Assembly: GCA_022560695.1 (NCBI GenBank)
Contig: JADFSP010000008.1
Coordinates: 29,137 to 93,136 of the forward strand
Origin: Pseudomonadota bacterium
GTDB lineage: Bacteria; Pseudomonadota; Gammaproteobacteria; Steroidobacterales; Woeseiaceae
Direction of reading: 5' to 3'
Length of the DNA stretch: 64,000 nucleotides
A model generated the notes under the pieces. That model had not been told where the DNA came from. It ran no database searches and worked only from the letters and a program-made list of their open reading frames with translations. A program made the translations under genes and the position numbers. Below are positions 28,825 through 37,336 of this stretch, in pieces; within the stretch, counting starts at the first letter, position 1, and every line of letters begins with the position of its first letter.

Positions 28825-29230
28825 GCCGAAATTGCGGGTCATCGTATTGTTGTCAGGTTTGACAGCGTGCGTGGCGGGCGTTTGGCTGGTGCTGTCGATG
28901 CCGCTCGGTACGTTGCATCGCACATTGATTGTGTGTGGCTGGTTCTTTCTTTGCGGCCGTGAAATGGTGCAGACGTGGCGCGGCTATGCATCGAGTGGCG
29001 CATTGCGCATCAGCAGCGACGCATGTATCGAGGTCAGGCTGGTTGGCGGCGAGTGGCGGACAGCCTCATTACTCGCGGGCAGTCTCGTATTGCCTGGCGT
29101 CGCCTGGCTGCGCATTTCCGTGGCGGCCGGCGGCCCTGCCTACGGCGAATTGCTGACCGGCAACTCCCGCAAGAATGAAGACTGGCGACGCCTGCTGGTC
29201 ATATGGCGCCACATTGGAGCAGCCAATTGA
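28787..29230 (+). CDS. YgfX-like membrane protein
   Basis: A 147-residue protein with two adjacent N-terminal membrane helices (about residues 18-37 and 44-58) and a C-terminal soluble part, overlapping sdhE by 38 bases. This position and layout match YgfX (CptA) of enterobacteria, which is encoded directly after sdhE and described as a membrane-bound partner or toxin acting on the cell shape machinery. Sequence motifs are weak, so the call depends mainly on context and topology. Confidence 0.65.
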   Translation: MSSNAYFAELHPEPKLRVIVLLSGLTACVAGVWLVLSMPLGTLHRTLIVCGWFFLCGREMVQTWRGYASSGALRISSDACIEVRLVGGEWRTASLLAGSLVLPGVAWLRISVAAGGPAYGELLTGNSRKNEDWRRLLVIWRHIGAAN

Positions 29231-29337
29231 AGCTGCTACCATGCCCGACCTGTGGCATCCGCGGCGCTTGCGGTGGCAAGGGCAGGTCAGTCCGCGGCAC
29301 TACGTCACAAAATCATATGACGGACGCTGAATTTGCA

Positions 29338-29364
29338 GAACTTTCGCTGACCCGGCCGGTCTAT
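29338..29364 (+). promoter_or_regulatory. Sigma-E (RpoE/AlgU-type) promoter upstream of rpoE
   Basis: GAACTT (29338-29343) and TCTAT (29360-29364) are separated by 16 bases, close to the known sigma-E/AlgU consensus GAACTT-N16/17-TCTGA or TCTAA. Transcription would start near 29370, about 40 bases before the rpoE ATG at 29410. This is the expected autoregulatory promoter of an rpoE-rseABC operon. Confidence 0.6.
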
Positions 29365-29409
29365 CCCGGAGTCGGTCGCTGTGCCAAATGACCATGAAGG
29401 CGCAACCCG

Positions 29410-29985
29410 ATGTCGAATGAATTGACCGACATAAAATTGGTCAAACGGGTCCAGAGAGGCGACAAAGGCGCGTTTGACCTGCTGGTACTCAAATACCAGC
29501 ACAAGATCGTGAACCTGGTAATGCGATATGTACGAGATCCGGAGCAGGCGCTGGACATTACGCAGGAGGCCTTCATCAAGGCCTACCGGGCATTGCCGCG
29601 ATTTCGTGGTGAAAGCGCGTTTTACACCTGGCTGTATCGAATCGCTGTGAATACGGCCAAGAATTATCTTGCCGCCCAGCGCCGGCGGCCAATGGATATC
29701 GAGCTTGACCTGCAGGACCCGGAGCAGTACGAATTGCACGCACGGCTCAGGGAAACGGATACACCGGAAGGCGTAGCGCTCAGCCACGAATTGCAGCGAA
29801 CCGTTGAGCGGGCCATCGCGGCACTGCCCGATGATCTGCGTACGGCGATTATTTTGCGCGAGCTCGATGGCATGAGTTATGAGGAGATTGCACAGACGAT
29901 GGAATGTCCGGTCGGAACTGTGCGTTCCAGGATTTTCAGGGCGCGTGACGCGATCAGCAAGAAAGTCGGGTCCCTGATACGATAA
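29410..29985 (+). CDS. rpoE: RNA polymerase sigma-E factor (envelope stress)
   Basis: ECF sigma factor directing the envelope-stress regulon. The 191-residue protein has region 2 (LVKRVQRGDKGAFDLLVLKYQHKIVNLVMRYV...ALDITQEAFIKAYRALPRFRGESAFYTWLYRI) and region 4 (LPDDLRTAIILRELDGMSYEEIAQTMECPVGTVRSRIFRARD), nearly the canonical RpoE/AlgU sequence. GAAGG precedes the ATG. It is followed by its anti-sigma factor rseA and by rseB and rseC, the standard operon, and a sigma-E promoter is seen upstream. Confidence 0.97.
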   Translation: MSNELTDIKLVKRVQRGDKGAFDLLVLKYQHKIVNLVMRYVRDPEQALDITQEAFIKAYRALPRFRGESAFYTWLYRIAVNTAKNYLAAQRRRPMDIELDLQDPEQYELHARLRETDTPEGVALSHELQRTVERAIAALPDDLRTAIILRELDGMSYEEIAQTMECPVGTVRSRIFRARDAISKKVGSLIR

Positions 29986-30016
29986 GTTGGCGGGTGCACC
30001 CCGTGTGTGGTGGTTT

Positions 30017-30640
30017 ATGAATGATGCGATAAAAATGCAGGTTTCGGCTTTTGTCGACGGCGAATTGCCGGACAACGAGGCGGAGCTACTGGTGCGCAGG
30101 CTGAGCCAGGATTATGAACTGCGGCAGCAGGTCGCAGACTATCTTGCAATCGGCAGGGTGATGCGCCGAGAGTCCGGCGTGGCGGGCGTCGAGCGAATGC
30201 GCGACCGTATCTCGGCGGAACTCGATGATCGTCCATCGCAGGACAATGCCGATCGTGCGCCGACCAGCAACCCGTCACGGCTGTTGCGGCCGTTAGCCGG
30301 CGTCGCGATCGCGGCGACGGTCGCCGTGGTCGCCATTCTTGGACTGCGGCAAACGACGGGGCCCGGGGAGCCGGGCGTCAACGAGATACCTGCCGCGGTT
30401 GCGGACGCGGCGACGGATGTCACTTACACCGAGCCCGCCCTTGGCGATGACATGTTGCGGCAGTATCGACTCATTCATGACGAAATCTCTTCGGACTTCG
30501 ACGTCAGCGATATCAATGCCAGGCTCATGACGCTGCAGTTGCGAGACGCTGTCTATTTCGAGGAGGTCTCCGACGAGCAGGACATATCGGCTGTCGATGC
30601 GGTTGAGGACCCGGCGCCCGCGAATAGCCGGCCGCAGTGA
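30017..30640 (+). CDS. rseA: Anti-sigma-E factor RseA/MucA
   Basis: Single-pass inner-membrane protein that sequesters RpoE and is cut by DegS and RseP upon outer-membrane stress. The 207-residue protein has an N-terminal sigma-binding domain (MQVSAFVDGELPDNEAELLVRRL...VADYLAIGRVMR, residues ~7-50), a membrane segment at ~93-110 and an acidic periplasmic tail. ATG 30017 is preferred to the earlier frame opening because it gives the family-like N-terminus. It overlaps rseB by four bases. Confidence 0.92.
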   Translation: MNDAIKMQVSAFVDGELPDNEAELLVRRLSQDYELRQQVADYLAIGRVMRRESGVAGVERMRDRISAELDDRPSQDNADRAPTSNPSRLLRPLAGVAIAATVAVVAILGLRQTTGPGEPGVNEIPAAVADAATDVTYTEPALGDDMLRQYRLIHDEISSDFDVSDINARLMTLQLRDAVYFEEVSDEQDISAVDAVEDPAPANSRPQ

Positions 30641-31614
30641 TGAGACAGCAGAGCTATTCCGCGGCTGCGGCGTGGATTGCGCTGGGTGGCCTGTGCGCCG
30701 CTGCTCCGGTGCTGGCTGCGGATGCGGCCGGACCGCACGAATGGCTTGATCGCATGGCAATTGCGGTGCAGACGACAAACTACGAAGGCACCGTGATTCG
30801 GCTGCGAAATGGCACGACCGAGGCGCTCAGGGTCGTCCACAAGGTCGTCGACGGCGTGATCCATGAGCGTGTGGTAGTGCAGGAAGGAAACGGCCTTGAA
30901 ATCGTCCGCCACGGCAATGAAGTGCATTGCATCCTGCCCGACAGTAAATCGGTGCTGGTCGAGGAGTGGAACGATCAGAGCACGCTGTTCTCCAGCCTGC
31001 CATCCAGCGATATCCGCTTCGGCAGCGAATACGATATTGTCATCGTGCGCAAAGACCGAATTGCGGCGCGCAAAACGGTATTGCTGGCAATTCGGCCGCA
31101 CGACAATTTTCGCTACGGTCATCGCATCTGGCTTGATATCGAGACCGGCTTCCCGCTTCAGACGCAGCTGATCGGCGATGACGGCAGACCGCTGGAGGAG
31201 GTCAAATTCGCGGACATCGATCTCGACTCGGAAATTCTCGCGAGCGCGCTGGCGCCGTCGTACAACACTGACAATTTCAGGTGGTATACGCAGCCGAGCC
31301 GCCGATCGAACAAAGTCGTGAAGACCGATTGGGCCGCTGAAGATCTGCCGACCGGATTTCGGGTTGTGTCGACACGGCAGGAGCAGGTAGCGGGCGCGGA
31401 AGGGCCTGTACTCCATATTCTCTATAGTGACGGCCTCGCGAACGTGTCCGTATTCATCGCGACCGAACAGGACAAGAATATCGAGCAACGCTCCCAGGTC
31501 GGGGCTTCAAATTCCTACAGCGTCGCCAACGGCAATTATCGTGTGACGGCTGTTGGTGAAGTGCCGGCGGTGACTGTGCAGCAGATCGCCGAGTCCATGC
31601 GCCTGGCCGACTAG
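30637..31614 (+). CDS. rseB: Sigma-E regulatory protein RseB/MucB
   Basis: Periplasmic sensor that protects RseA from DegS and binds lipopolysaccharide or lipoprotein stress signals. The 325-residue protein starts with a signal peptide (residues ~1-28, ending ALAADA), then the MucB/RseB N-terminal domain (WLDRMAIAVQTTNYEGTVI, VVHKVVDGVIHERV, EWNDQSTLFSSL) and the C-terminal domain (TDWAAEDLPTGFRVV...VLHILYSDGLANVSVFI). Its start ATG overlaps the rseA TGA. An inverted repeat follows immediately before rseC. Confidence 0.94.
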   Translation: MMRQQSYSAAAAWIALGGLCAAAPVLAADAAGPHEWLDRMAIAVQTTNYEGTVIRLRNGTTEALRVVHKVVDGVIHERVVVQEGNGLEIVRHGNEVHCILPDSKSVLVEEWNDQSTLFSSLPSSDIRFGSEYDIVIVRKDRIAARKTVLLAIRPHDNFRYGHRIWLDIETGFPLQTQLIGDDGRPLEEVKFADIDLDSEILASALAPSYNTDNFRWYTQPSRRSNKVVKTDWAAEDLPTGFRVVSTRQEQVAGAEGPVLHILYSDGLANVSVFIATEQDKNIEQRSQVGASNSYSVANGNYRVTAVGEVPAVTVQQIAESMRLAD

Positions 31615-31624
31615 AGAGGGGTTG

Positions 31625-31713
31625 GGAAAGTGGGGTCGAACCGCAGTTTTTTGAACTTCGGGATAGTCTCCTTTCCGCGCAAAAATAAAAACTTCGGTTC
31701 GACCCCACTTTCC
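31625..31713. repeat. 27-bp inverted repeat abutting the rseC start codon
   Basis: The left arm 31625-31651 (starting GGAAAGTGGGGTCGAACC) and right arm 31687-31713 (its reverse complement, one mismatch in 27) flank a 35-base loop. The right arm ends directly at the ATG of rseC. The GTGGGGTCGAACC type of palindrome resembles REP/MITE-like elements seen in many gammaproteobacteria. No transposase is near. As placed, it replaces the expected ribosome-binding region of rseC and could act as a partial terminator or RNA switch. Confidence 0.75.
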
Positions 31714-32175
31714 ATGGAGAATCCACAAGGAACGGTAGTGGCATTGCTGAGTGATGGTATCGACCATCGTGCCATTGTCGATGTTGACGCATTTGCGTTT
31801 TGCCAACGCTGCGCCGAGGGCCGCGGCTGCGGGGCGGGGATTTTCTCCGCTCAGCGTGGCAAGCGCAGAGTCGAGGCAGCGATTCGGCCGGGGCTCGAAA
31901 TTCATGAGGGGGACTTCGTGAGTATCGGGCTTGAGCCCGGCAACGTATTACAGGCAGCAGCGATCGTATATGGTCTGCCATTGCTCGGCGCCGCGATCGC
32001 AACGGCGGCGGCTTATCTGTTTGCTTTCGGCGACCTGGCTGCAGCCTTTGCGGCGCTGGCCGGTCTGGGTGCCGGTGGCTACATGGGATACCGGCGGCTG
32101 CACCGCCGAGCCTGCCTGATGCAGTTTATTCCCACCGTGGCGGCGCGGATCGGACCCGACGGCGCGCCGACCTGA
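31714..32175 (+). CDS. rseC: SoxR-reducing/sigma-E regulatory protein RseC
   Basis: Inner-membrane protein of the RseC/MucC family encoded fourth in sigma-E operons and, in E. coli, part of the complex that keeps SoxR reduced. The 153-residue protein shows the N-terminal QGTVVALLSDG, a cysteine cluster (Cys30, Cys33, Cys39 in CQRCAEGRGCGAG) and two membrane helices (about residues 82-104 and 106-126). ATG 31714 gives the typical N-terminus but has no Shine-Dalgarno; the frame is also open upstream through the inverted repeat from GTG 31630, which could give a longer product. Confidence 0.85.
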   Translation: MENPQGTVVALLSDGIDHRAIVDVDAFAFCQRCAEGRGCGAGIFSAQRGKRRVEAAIRPGLEIHEGDFVSIGLEPGNVLQAAAIVYGLPLLGAAIATAAAYLFAFGDLAAAFAALAGLGAGGYMGYRRLHRRACLMQFIPTVAARIGPDGAPT

Positions 32176-32427
32176 ATGAAGAGCCTGCAGGTTTACAGCC
32201 GTCGTGGATGCCATCTGTGTGAACGGCTGATCGAAGCGTTACTGCCGCTCGTGCGAGGACGTCTTGCTGTAGAGGTGCGCGATATTGACAGCCGCGATGA
32301 GTGGCGGGCCGCCTTCGATATCCGGGTACCGGTCATTGAATTCGACGGCGAAATCGTCTGCGAGCATGTCCTCGACGAGGACGCGCTGAACCGAATTCTC
32401 GCAGGTCATTGCGACCGCGATATCTGA
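32176..32427 (+). CDS. Glutaredoxin family protein (DUF836)
   Basis: An 83-residue thioredoxin-fold protein with a redox motif Cys12-His-Leu-Cys15 near the N-terminus (SRRGCHLCERL), a cis-Pro context RVPVIEFDGE, and the usual beta-alpha-beta layout. It starts at the base after the rseC stop and is probably translated from the same transcript. The specific substrate is unknown; it may reduce periplasm-facing or cytoplasmic disulfides. The family is often encoded near rseC and lepA in gammaproteobacteria. Confidence 0.85.
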   Translation: MKSLQVYSRRGCHLCERLIEALLPLVRGRLAVEVRDIDSRDEWRAAFDIRVPVIEFDGEIVCEHVLDEDALNRILAGHCDRDI

Positions 32428-32507
32428 ATGTGGAAAACTACCGGTATACTCCGCGGCTGCATTCGGCGCGGCGGTGGCCAGGCCGGACTCCTTAGCCCGC
32501 GTGTGAT

Positions 32508-34298
32508 ATGAAGCGTATTCGTAATTTTTCGATCATTGCCCACATCGACCATGGAAAGTCGACCCTGGCTGATCGATTCATTCAAATTTGCGGTGGCCTC
32601 ACAGAGCGTGAGATGAGCAATCAGGTCCTCGACTCAATGGATCTCGAGCGGGAACGCGGAATTACAATCAAGGCACAGAGTGTGTCGCTCAGCTACGAGG
32701 CCGCGGACGGTGAGCGCTACCAGCTGAACTTCATCGATACGCCGGGGCATGTCGATTTTTCCTACGAGGTGTCGCGTTCGCTGGCTGCCTGCGAGGGCGC
32801 ATTGCTGGTGGTCGATGCAGCGCAGGGCGTTGAGGCCCAAAGCGTCGCCAACTGCACGACGGCGATTGACCAGGGCCTCGAAGTCCTCCCGGTATTGAAC
32901 AAGATCGACCTGCCTTCGGCAGACCCGGACAAGGTGATTGCGGAGATCGAGGATATCATCGGCATTGACGCTCAGGATGCCGTTCGGGTCAGCGCCAAGA
33001 CCGGGGATGGCGTACCGGAATTGCTCGACGCCATTATCGAGAGAATTCCGCCGCCTGAAGGCGATGTGGATGCGCCATTGCAGGCACTGATCATTGATTC
33101 GTGGTTTGATAATTATGTCGGTGTTGTATCGCTTGTGCGCGTTGTCAATGGCAGTCTCGGCAAGGGCAGCAAGATCAAAGTCATGTCGACGGCCGGCTCT
33201 CACACGGCCGATCGTGTTGGGGCGTTCACGCCCAAAATGGAAGACCGCGACCGGTTGAGAACTGGCGAAGTCGGATATGTCATTGCCGGCATCAAGGATA
33301 TCTACGGGGCCCCTGTCGGTGACACGCTGACGTCGGCACACAGGCCATGTGACGAACCGTTGCCAGGATTCAAGCAGGAACAACCGCGGGTGTTCGCTGG
33401 AATGTTTCCGATTTCCTCCGACGATTACGAGGGCTTCCGCGATGCTTTGCAGAAATTGCGCTTGAACGATGCCGCACTGCATTTCGAACCGGAAACATCG
33501 ACGGCACTGGGCTTCGGATTTCGTTGCGGCTTCCTGGGCATGCTGCACATGGAAATCGTGCAGGAGCGCCTGGAGCGCGAATACAACATGAACCTGATCA
33601 CGACGGCGCCGACGGTGGTGTTCGAGATCCTGGACAAGGCCGGCAACCTGGTTCATGTTGAAAACCCGTCGAAGTTGCCGCCCGCAAGCGATATCGACGA
33701 GCTGCGTGAGCCGATCATCCTGGCCAAAATACTGGTTCCCGAAAAGCACGTTGGTGCCGTCATCAAGTTGTGTATTGGCAAGCGCGGCGTACAAAAGCAA
33801 ATTCGCTATCTGGGCAGTCAAGTGTCACTGGAGTATGAAATGCCACTGGCCGAGGTCGTCCTGGATTTCTTCGACCGTTTGAAGTCGGTCAGTCGTGGTT
33901 TCGCATCGTTCGATTACCATTTCGAACGCTTCGAGCCGGCACAGCTGGTGCGTCTTGATGTATTGATAAATAAAGAGCGCGTCGATGCACTGTCTGTTAT
34001 CTTGCATCGCTCGAATGTCAAGGCACGAGGGCGCGAGCTGGTCGAGAAAATGAGGGAACTGATTCCGCGTCAGATGTTTGACGTTGCAATTCAGGCTGCG
34101 ATCGGCAGCCAGATCATTGCACGAAGCACTGTCAAGGCGTTGCGCAAGAACGTCACAGCCAAGTGTTATGGGGGTGACATAACTCGCAAGCGCAAACTGC
34201 TGGAGAAACAAAAGGCAGGCAAGCGTAGAATGAAGCAAGTTGGATCTGTTCAAATTCCGCAGGAGGCGTTTCTGGCGGTACTGCGTATTGACAAATGA
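32508..34298 (+). CDS. lepA: Elongation factor 4 (LepA)
   Basis: Translational GTPase that can back-translocate stalled ribosomes and affects initiation and 30S assembly. The 596-residue protein has G1 AHIDHGKST (residues ~11-19), G3 DTPGHVDF, G4 NKID, EF2-like domains, and the LepA-specific C-terminal domain ending [20 protein letters not shown]. Length is standard. lepA-lepB-rnc-era-recO-pdxJ-acpS is a conserved cluster. Confidence 0.98.
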   Translation: MKRIRNFSIIAHIDHGKSTLADRFIQICGGLTEREMSNQVLDSMDLERERGITIKAQSVSLSYEAADGERYQLNFIDTPGHVDFSYEVSRSLAACEGALLVVDAAQGVEAQSVANCTTAIDQGLEVLPVLNKIDLPSADPDKVIAEIEDIIGIDAQDAVRVSAKTGDGVPELLDAIIERIPPPEGDVDAPLQALIIDSWFDNYVGVVSLVRVVNGSLGKGSKIKVMSTAGSHTADRVGAFTPKMEDRDRLRTGEVGYVIAGIKDIYGAPVGDTLTSAHRPCDEPLPGFKQEQPRVFAGMFPISSDDYEGFRDALQKLRLNDAALHFEPETSTALGFGFRCGFLGMLHMEIVQERLEREYNMNLITTAPTVVFEILDKAGNLVHVENPSKLPPASDIDELREPIILAKILVPEKHVGAVIKLCIGKRGVQKQIRYLGSQVSLEYEMPLAEVVLDFFDRLKSVSRGFASFDYHFERFEPAQLVRLDVLINKERVDALSVILHRSNVKARGRELVEKMRELIPRQMFDVAIQAAIGSQIIARSTVKALRKNVTAKCYGGDITRKRKLLEKQKAGKRRMKQVGSVQIPQEAFLAVLRIDK

Positions 34299-34311
34299 CT
34301 AGAGGGTTTCT

Positions 34312-35073
34312 TTGAGTATTGATCTTGCATTGATATTGACCGTGCTGACGGCCCTCACGGGCGTGGTCGTCGCACTTAATAGATTCTTGTGGCGCGATGC
34401 GGACAGCGCTGGTGACAGGCCGTCCTCGCGTGCGCGACGAACACTGGTCGAATATTCGCAATCGTTTTTCCCGGTCTTGCTGTTCGTATTGATTATTCGA
34501 TCGTTCGTGTTTGAGCCGTTTCGAATTCCGTCAAGTTCTATGATGCCGACCCTGCTGCAAGGCGATTTCATATTCGTCAAAAAATACTCCTATGGCTTGC
34601 GGCTTCCGGTGACCGAATTCAAGATTGTCGAAATCGGGGAACCCCAGCGCGGTGACGTCGTCGTGTTTCGTTTGCCGTCGGACCCAAGCATCAACTACAT
34701 AAAACGCGTCGTCGGCTTGCCGGGCGACAGGATAGTCTACCGGCGTCATCACCTGACGATCAACGGCGAATCGATTGCTCTCGAGCGCCACCCGGACGCG
34801 ACGCCGATGGATCCACGATACATCGAGCAGCTCGGCGATCGGCAGCACGACATTCTCATTGTCGATCCACGCAACTCGCGAAAGGACGGGGAATACATAG
34901 TCCGCGAGGGCCATTATTTTGTCATGGGTGACAATCGCGACAATAGTCTCGACAGCCGCTTCATCGGTGAGATTCCCGAAACCAATCTCGTTGGCAAAGC
35001 CGTGCGCATCTGGATGCATATGGATGGCCTGAAATGGCCGCTCTGGGAGCGAATTGGTTCAAAGATTCAATAA
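34312..35073 (+). CDS. lepB: Signal peptidase I
   Basis: Membrane protease that removes signal peptides from secreted proteins. The 253-residue protein has two N-terminal membrane segments (residues ~3-22 and ~51-67), the catalytic Ser76 in PSSSMMPTLLQGDF and the general-base Lys131 in YIKRVVGLPGDR, plus GHYFVMGDNRDNSLDSR. TTG 34312 has AGAGGG upstream. It follows lepA by 13 bases, the usual lepA-lepB pairing. Confidence 0.96.
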   Translation: MSIDLALILTVLTALTGVVVALNRFLWRDADSAGDRPSSRARRTLVEYSQSFFPVLLFVLIIRSFVFEPFRIPSSSMMPTLLQGDFIFVKKYSYGLRLPVTEFKIVEIGEPQRGDVVVFRLPSDPSINYIKRVVGLPGDRIVYRRHHLTINGESIALERHPDATPMDPRYIEQLGDRQHDILIVDPRNSRKDGEYIVREGHYFVMGDNRDNSLDSRFIGEIPETNLVGKAVRIWMHMDGLKWPLWERIGSKIQ

Positions 35074-35245
35074 TGGGGTGCCAGTCACTGAAATGCTCGT
35101 TAGAATTGGGCTAGGGTGCGATATGCGCTCGCTGAACCGACCAGCAAGTGTCTGAATGCGGAGAATCCGGGATGTACGGCAATTTACAAATGCAACACGG
35201 TTCCACGAGTCGGTCGACCATTCAGGCCGGCCACAGGGTCTCTCG

Positions 35246-35280
35246 ACGATTATTTTCCAGACGATTATTCTCCAGACGAT
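35246..35280. repeat. 15-bp tandem repeat in the lepB-DUF4845 spacer
   Basis: ACGATTATTTTCCAG (35246-35260) is followed by ACGATTATTCTCCAG and then ACGAT, i.e. 2.3 units of a 15-base repeat with one substitution. It lies in the 239-base spacer between lepB and the DUF4845 gene. The remainder of this spacer shows no gene I would support. Confidence 0.6.
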
Positions 35281-35312
35281 GGCCGGCAACACGCCAGGCA
35301 GGCGCTACGACG

Positions 35313-35648
35313 ATGGGATACATCTTGCTCATCATTTTTATCGGGCTGTTTGCATTCGCCGTGCTTCGTCTGACGCCGGTATATTTGAATTACATGAAAA
35401 TTGTTGGAGTGATTGACGGTGTCTACGATGAATTCGACGGGCAGAATCCAACCAGGAGCGCTCTTCGAGGCTCGATTGGCAGACGAATGGACGTTGACAG
35501 CGTGGGCGTTATCACAGCGCGTGACGTGATAGTGACGGCCGTCGACGGCGGTTTCGAGGTCGCGGTGGTATACGATCACACGTCGCCATTCATCGCTAAC
35601 GTTTCATTTATTGTGCACTTCGACAAGACCGTCATCGTACGCCGCTGA
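35313..35648 (+). CDS. DUF4845 domain-containing membrane protein
   Basis: A 111-residue protein with one N-terminal membrane helix (residues ~3-20, YILLIIFIGLFAFAVLRL) and a soluble domain, of a family found between lepB and rnc in many gammaproteobacteria. Known only as DUF4845; the role is not established. The motif RLTPVYLNYMKIVGVIDGV and the C-terminal VVYDHTSPFIANVSFIVHFDKTVIV fit the family. ATG 35313 starts just before the membrane helix; an upstream extension in the same frame is basic and lacks family features. Confidence 0.75.
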   Translation: MGYILLIIFIGLFAFAVLRLTPVYLNYMKIVGVIDGVYDEFDGQNPTRSALRGSIGRRMDVDSVGVITARDVIVTAVDGGFEVAVVYDHTSPFIANVSFIVHFDKTVIVRR

Positions 35649-35699
35649 ACGCGGCGCGCGTTCGTGTTCACGTACGCGCGCCATACATGAGCGATCACA

Positions 35700-36407
35700 T
35701 TGGATAAGGCGGAGAGCTGGCTCAAGACAACGTTGAACTACCGCTTCAACGATGCCCAATTGTTCAGGCAGGCGCTCACCCACCGCAGTTCGCCAGGTCA
35801 CAGCAATGAACGCCTGGAGTTTCTCGGAGATGCCGTGCTCGATTTCGTCGTCTCGGAGGTCGTCTATCGCAGCATGCCGGAGGCGTCAGAGGGCGATTTG
35901 AGCCGCCTGCGCGCGTCACTCGTAAAGGATACCTCGTTGGCCGAGCGGGCGATCGAACTGGGGCTTGGTGAGCATTTGATACTTGGCAGCGGTGAGCGTA
36001 AATCCGGTGGCCATCGACGAGAATCCATTCTGGCTGACACGCTCGAAGCGATATTTGGGGCGGTTTTTCTCGACGGCGGCTTTGACGCGGCGACAGCAGT
36101 CGTCGCGCGTGCATTCGGCGAGCGGATACATCACTTCCCCGATATCGATGAGCTACGTGATCCAAAGACGCGATTGCAGGAATGGTTACAGGCACGCAAG
36201 TTGGAGCTGCCGGACTACGAGCTGGTGGGAGTCAGTGGACTGGCACATAGACAGCGCTTTGAAGTGCGTTGCAAAATCGCCGGCATAGATGCGCAGACGC
36301 AGGGATCGGGGATGTCGCGCCGAAATGCAGAGCAGGAATCGGCGGAGCGCATGCTGGCGGAACTAGTGGTCCAGCAAGGTAGTATTGATGGACCACAGCG
36401 ACGATAA
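35700..36407 (+). CDS. rnc: Ribonuclease III
   Basis: Double-strand-specific endoribonuclease for rRNA precursor and mRNA processing. The 235-residue protein has the RNase III signature NERLEFLGDAVLDFV (residues ~36-50), catalytic Glu in DTLEAIFGAVFLDGG, and a C-terminal dsRNA-binding domain (DPKTRLQEWLQARKLELPDYELV to SRRNAEQESAERML). TTG 35700 is used as start, as no in-frame ATG is near. Its end overlaps era by 20 bases. Confidence 0.96.
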   Translation: MDKAESWLKTTLNYRFNDAQLFRQALTHRSSPGHSNERLEFLGDAVLDFVVSEVVYRSMPEASEGDLSRLRASLVKDTSLAERAIELGLGEHLILGSGERKSGGHRRESILADTLEAIFGAVFLDGGFDAATAVVARAFGERIHHFPDIDELRDPKTRLQEWLQARKLELPDYELVGVSGLAHRQRFEVRCKIAGIDAQTQGSGMSRRNAEQESAERMLAELVVQQGSIDGPQRR

Positions 36408-37314
36408 AATTGAGATGAGCGAAACACCCTACCGCTGTGGATTTGTTGCGGTCGTCGGCCGTCCCAACGTTGGCAAATCGACACTGGTCAACGCATTGAT
36501 GGGCACCAAGGTCAGCATTGTCACCGCGAAGCCTCAAACTACCCGTCATCGGATTCTGGCTCTGCATACTACGGCGAGCCGGCAAATAATATTCGTCGAC
36601 ACGCCGGGTTTGCACCGTAAGGCGGGCAAAGCGATGAATCGACTAATGAATCGTACCGCTGTCAGCGCGCTCGCAGACGCGGATGTCATATTGTTCGTCT
36701 CCGAGGCGACGCGCTGGACCGAAGAAGACGAAGATGTGCTCACTCGACTGAAGTCCAGTCAGTCGCCGGCCATCGCGTTGCTGAACAAGATCGATACCGT
36801 ACATCCCAAGAGCCGCCTGCTCGAAGCGCTGAAGAAGATGTCCGCTCGTCATGATTTCAGGGAGGTCATCCCGATCTCCGCGCGCAAGCAGGATAATCTG
36901 CCGGTGTTAATGGATATCGTTGCGAATATTCTTCCGGAATCAGCGGCATTGTTTCCGCCCGATATGCGCACTGATCGCAGTGTCGAGTTTCATGCATCCG
37001 AAGTGATCCGTGAGAAGCTGACGGTGCTGTTGCATCAGGAGCTGCCGTACGGTCTGACGGTCCAGATCGAAGACTATCGGGTGGAGAAGGCGGGCGTTAG
37101 GATACACGCGATAATCTGGGTGGAGCGAGACAGCCAAAAGGGCATCGTTGTCGGCAAGGGGGGCAAAATCCTGAAAAAAGTGGGCAAGGCGGCGCGTATG
37201 GAAATACGCGACGAACTGAAACAGCCCGTGCACCTCGAGCTTTGGGTCAAGGTAAAGGACAATTGGGCCGACAGCGAAAAGGCTTTGTTGAATCTCGGTT
37301 ACGAGTCACGCTGA
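36388..37314 (+). CDS. era: GTPase Era
   Basis: GTPase that binds 16S rRNA through a KH domain and is needed for 30S maturation. G1 GRPNVGKST is at residues ~24-32, G3 DTPGLH, G4 NKID, and the C-terminal KH motif GIVVGKGGKILKKVGKAARMEI is present. The 308-residue length is normal. ATG 36388 is preferred; ATG 36415 is a possible internal start. It overlaps rnc, whose product works on the same rRNA. Confidence 0.97.
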   Translation: MDHSDDKIEMSETPYRCGFVAVVGRPNVGKSTLVNALMGTKVSIVTAKPQTTRHRILALHTTASRQIIFVDTPGLHRKAGKAMNRLMNRTAVSALADADVILFVSEATRWTEEDEDVLTRLKSSQSPAIALLNKIDTVHPKSRLLEALKKMSARHDFREVIPISARKQDNLPVLMDIVANILPESAALFPPDMRTDRSVEFHASEVIREKLTVLLHQELPYGLTVQIEDYRVEKAGVRIHAIIWVERDSQKGIVVGKGGKILKKVGKAARMEIRDELKQPVHLELWVKVKDNWADSEKALLNLGYESR

Positions 37315-37336
37315 AGTCGGTGATGAGCAGCATTCG

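Noticed and set aside
32634..33821. A 395-residue open frame on the minus strand opposite lepA
   Set aside because: Antisense shadow of a certain gene with no start context or motifs.
35116..35373. Open frames in the lepB-DUF4845 spacer
   Set aside because: They read through the tandem repeat in different frames and have no family features.
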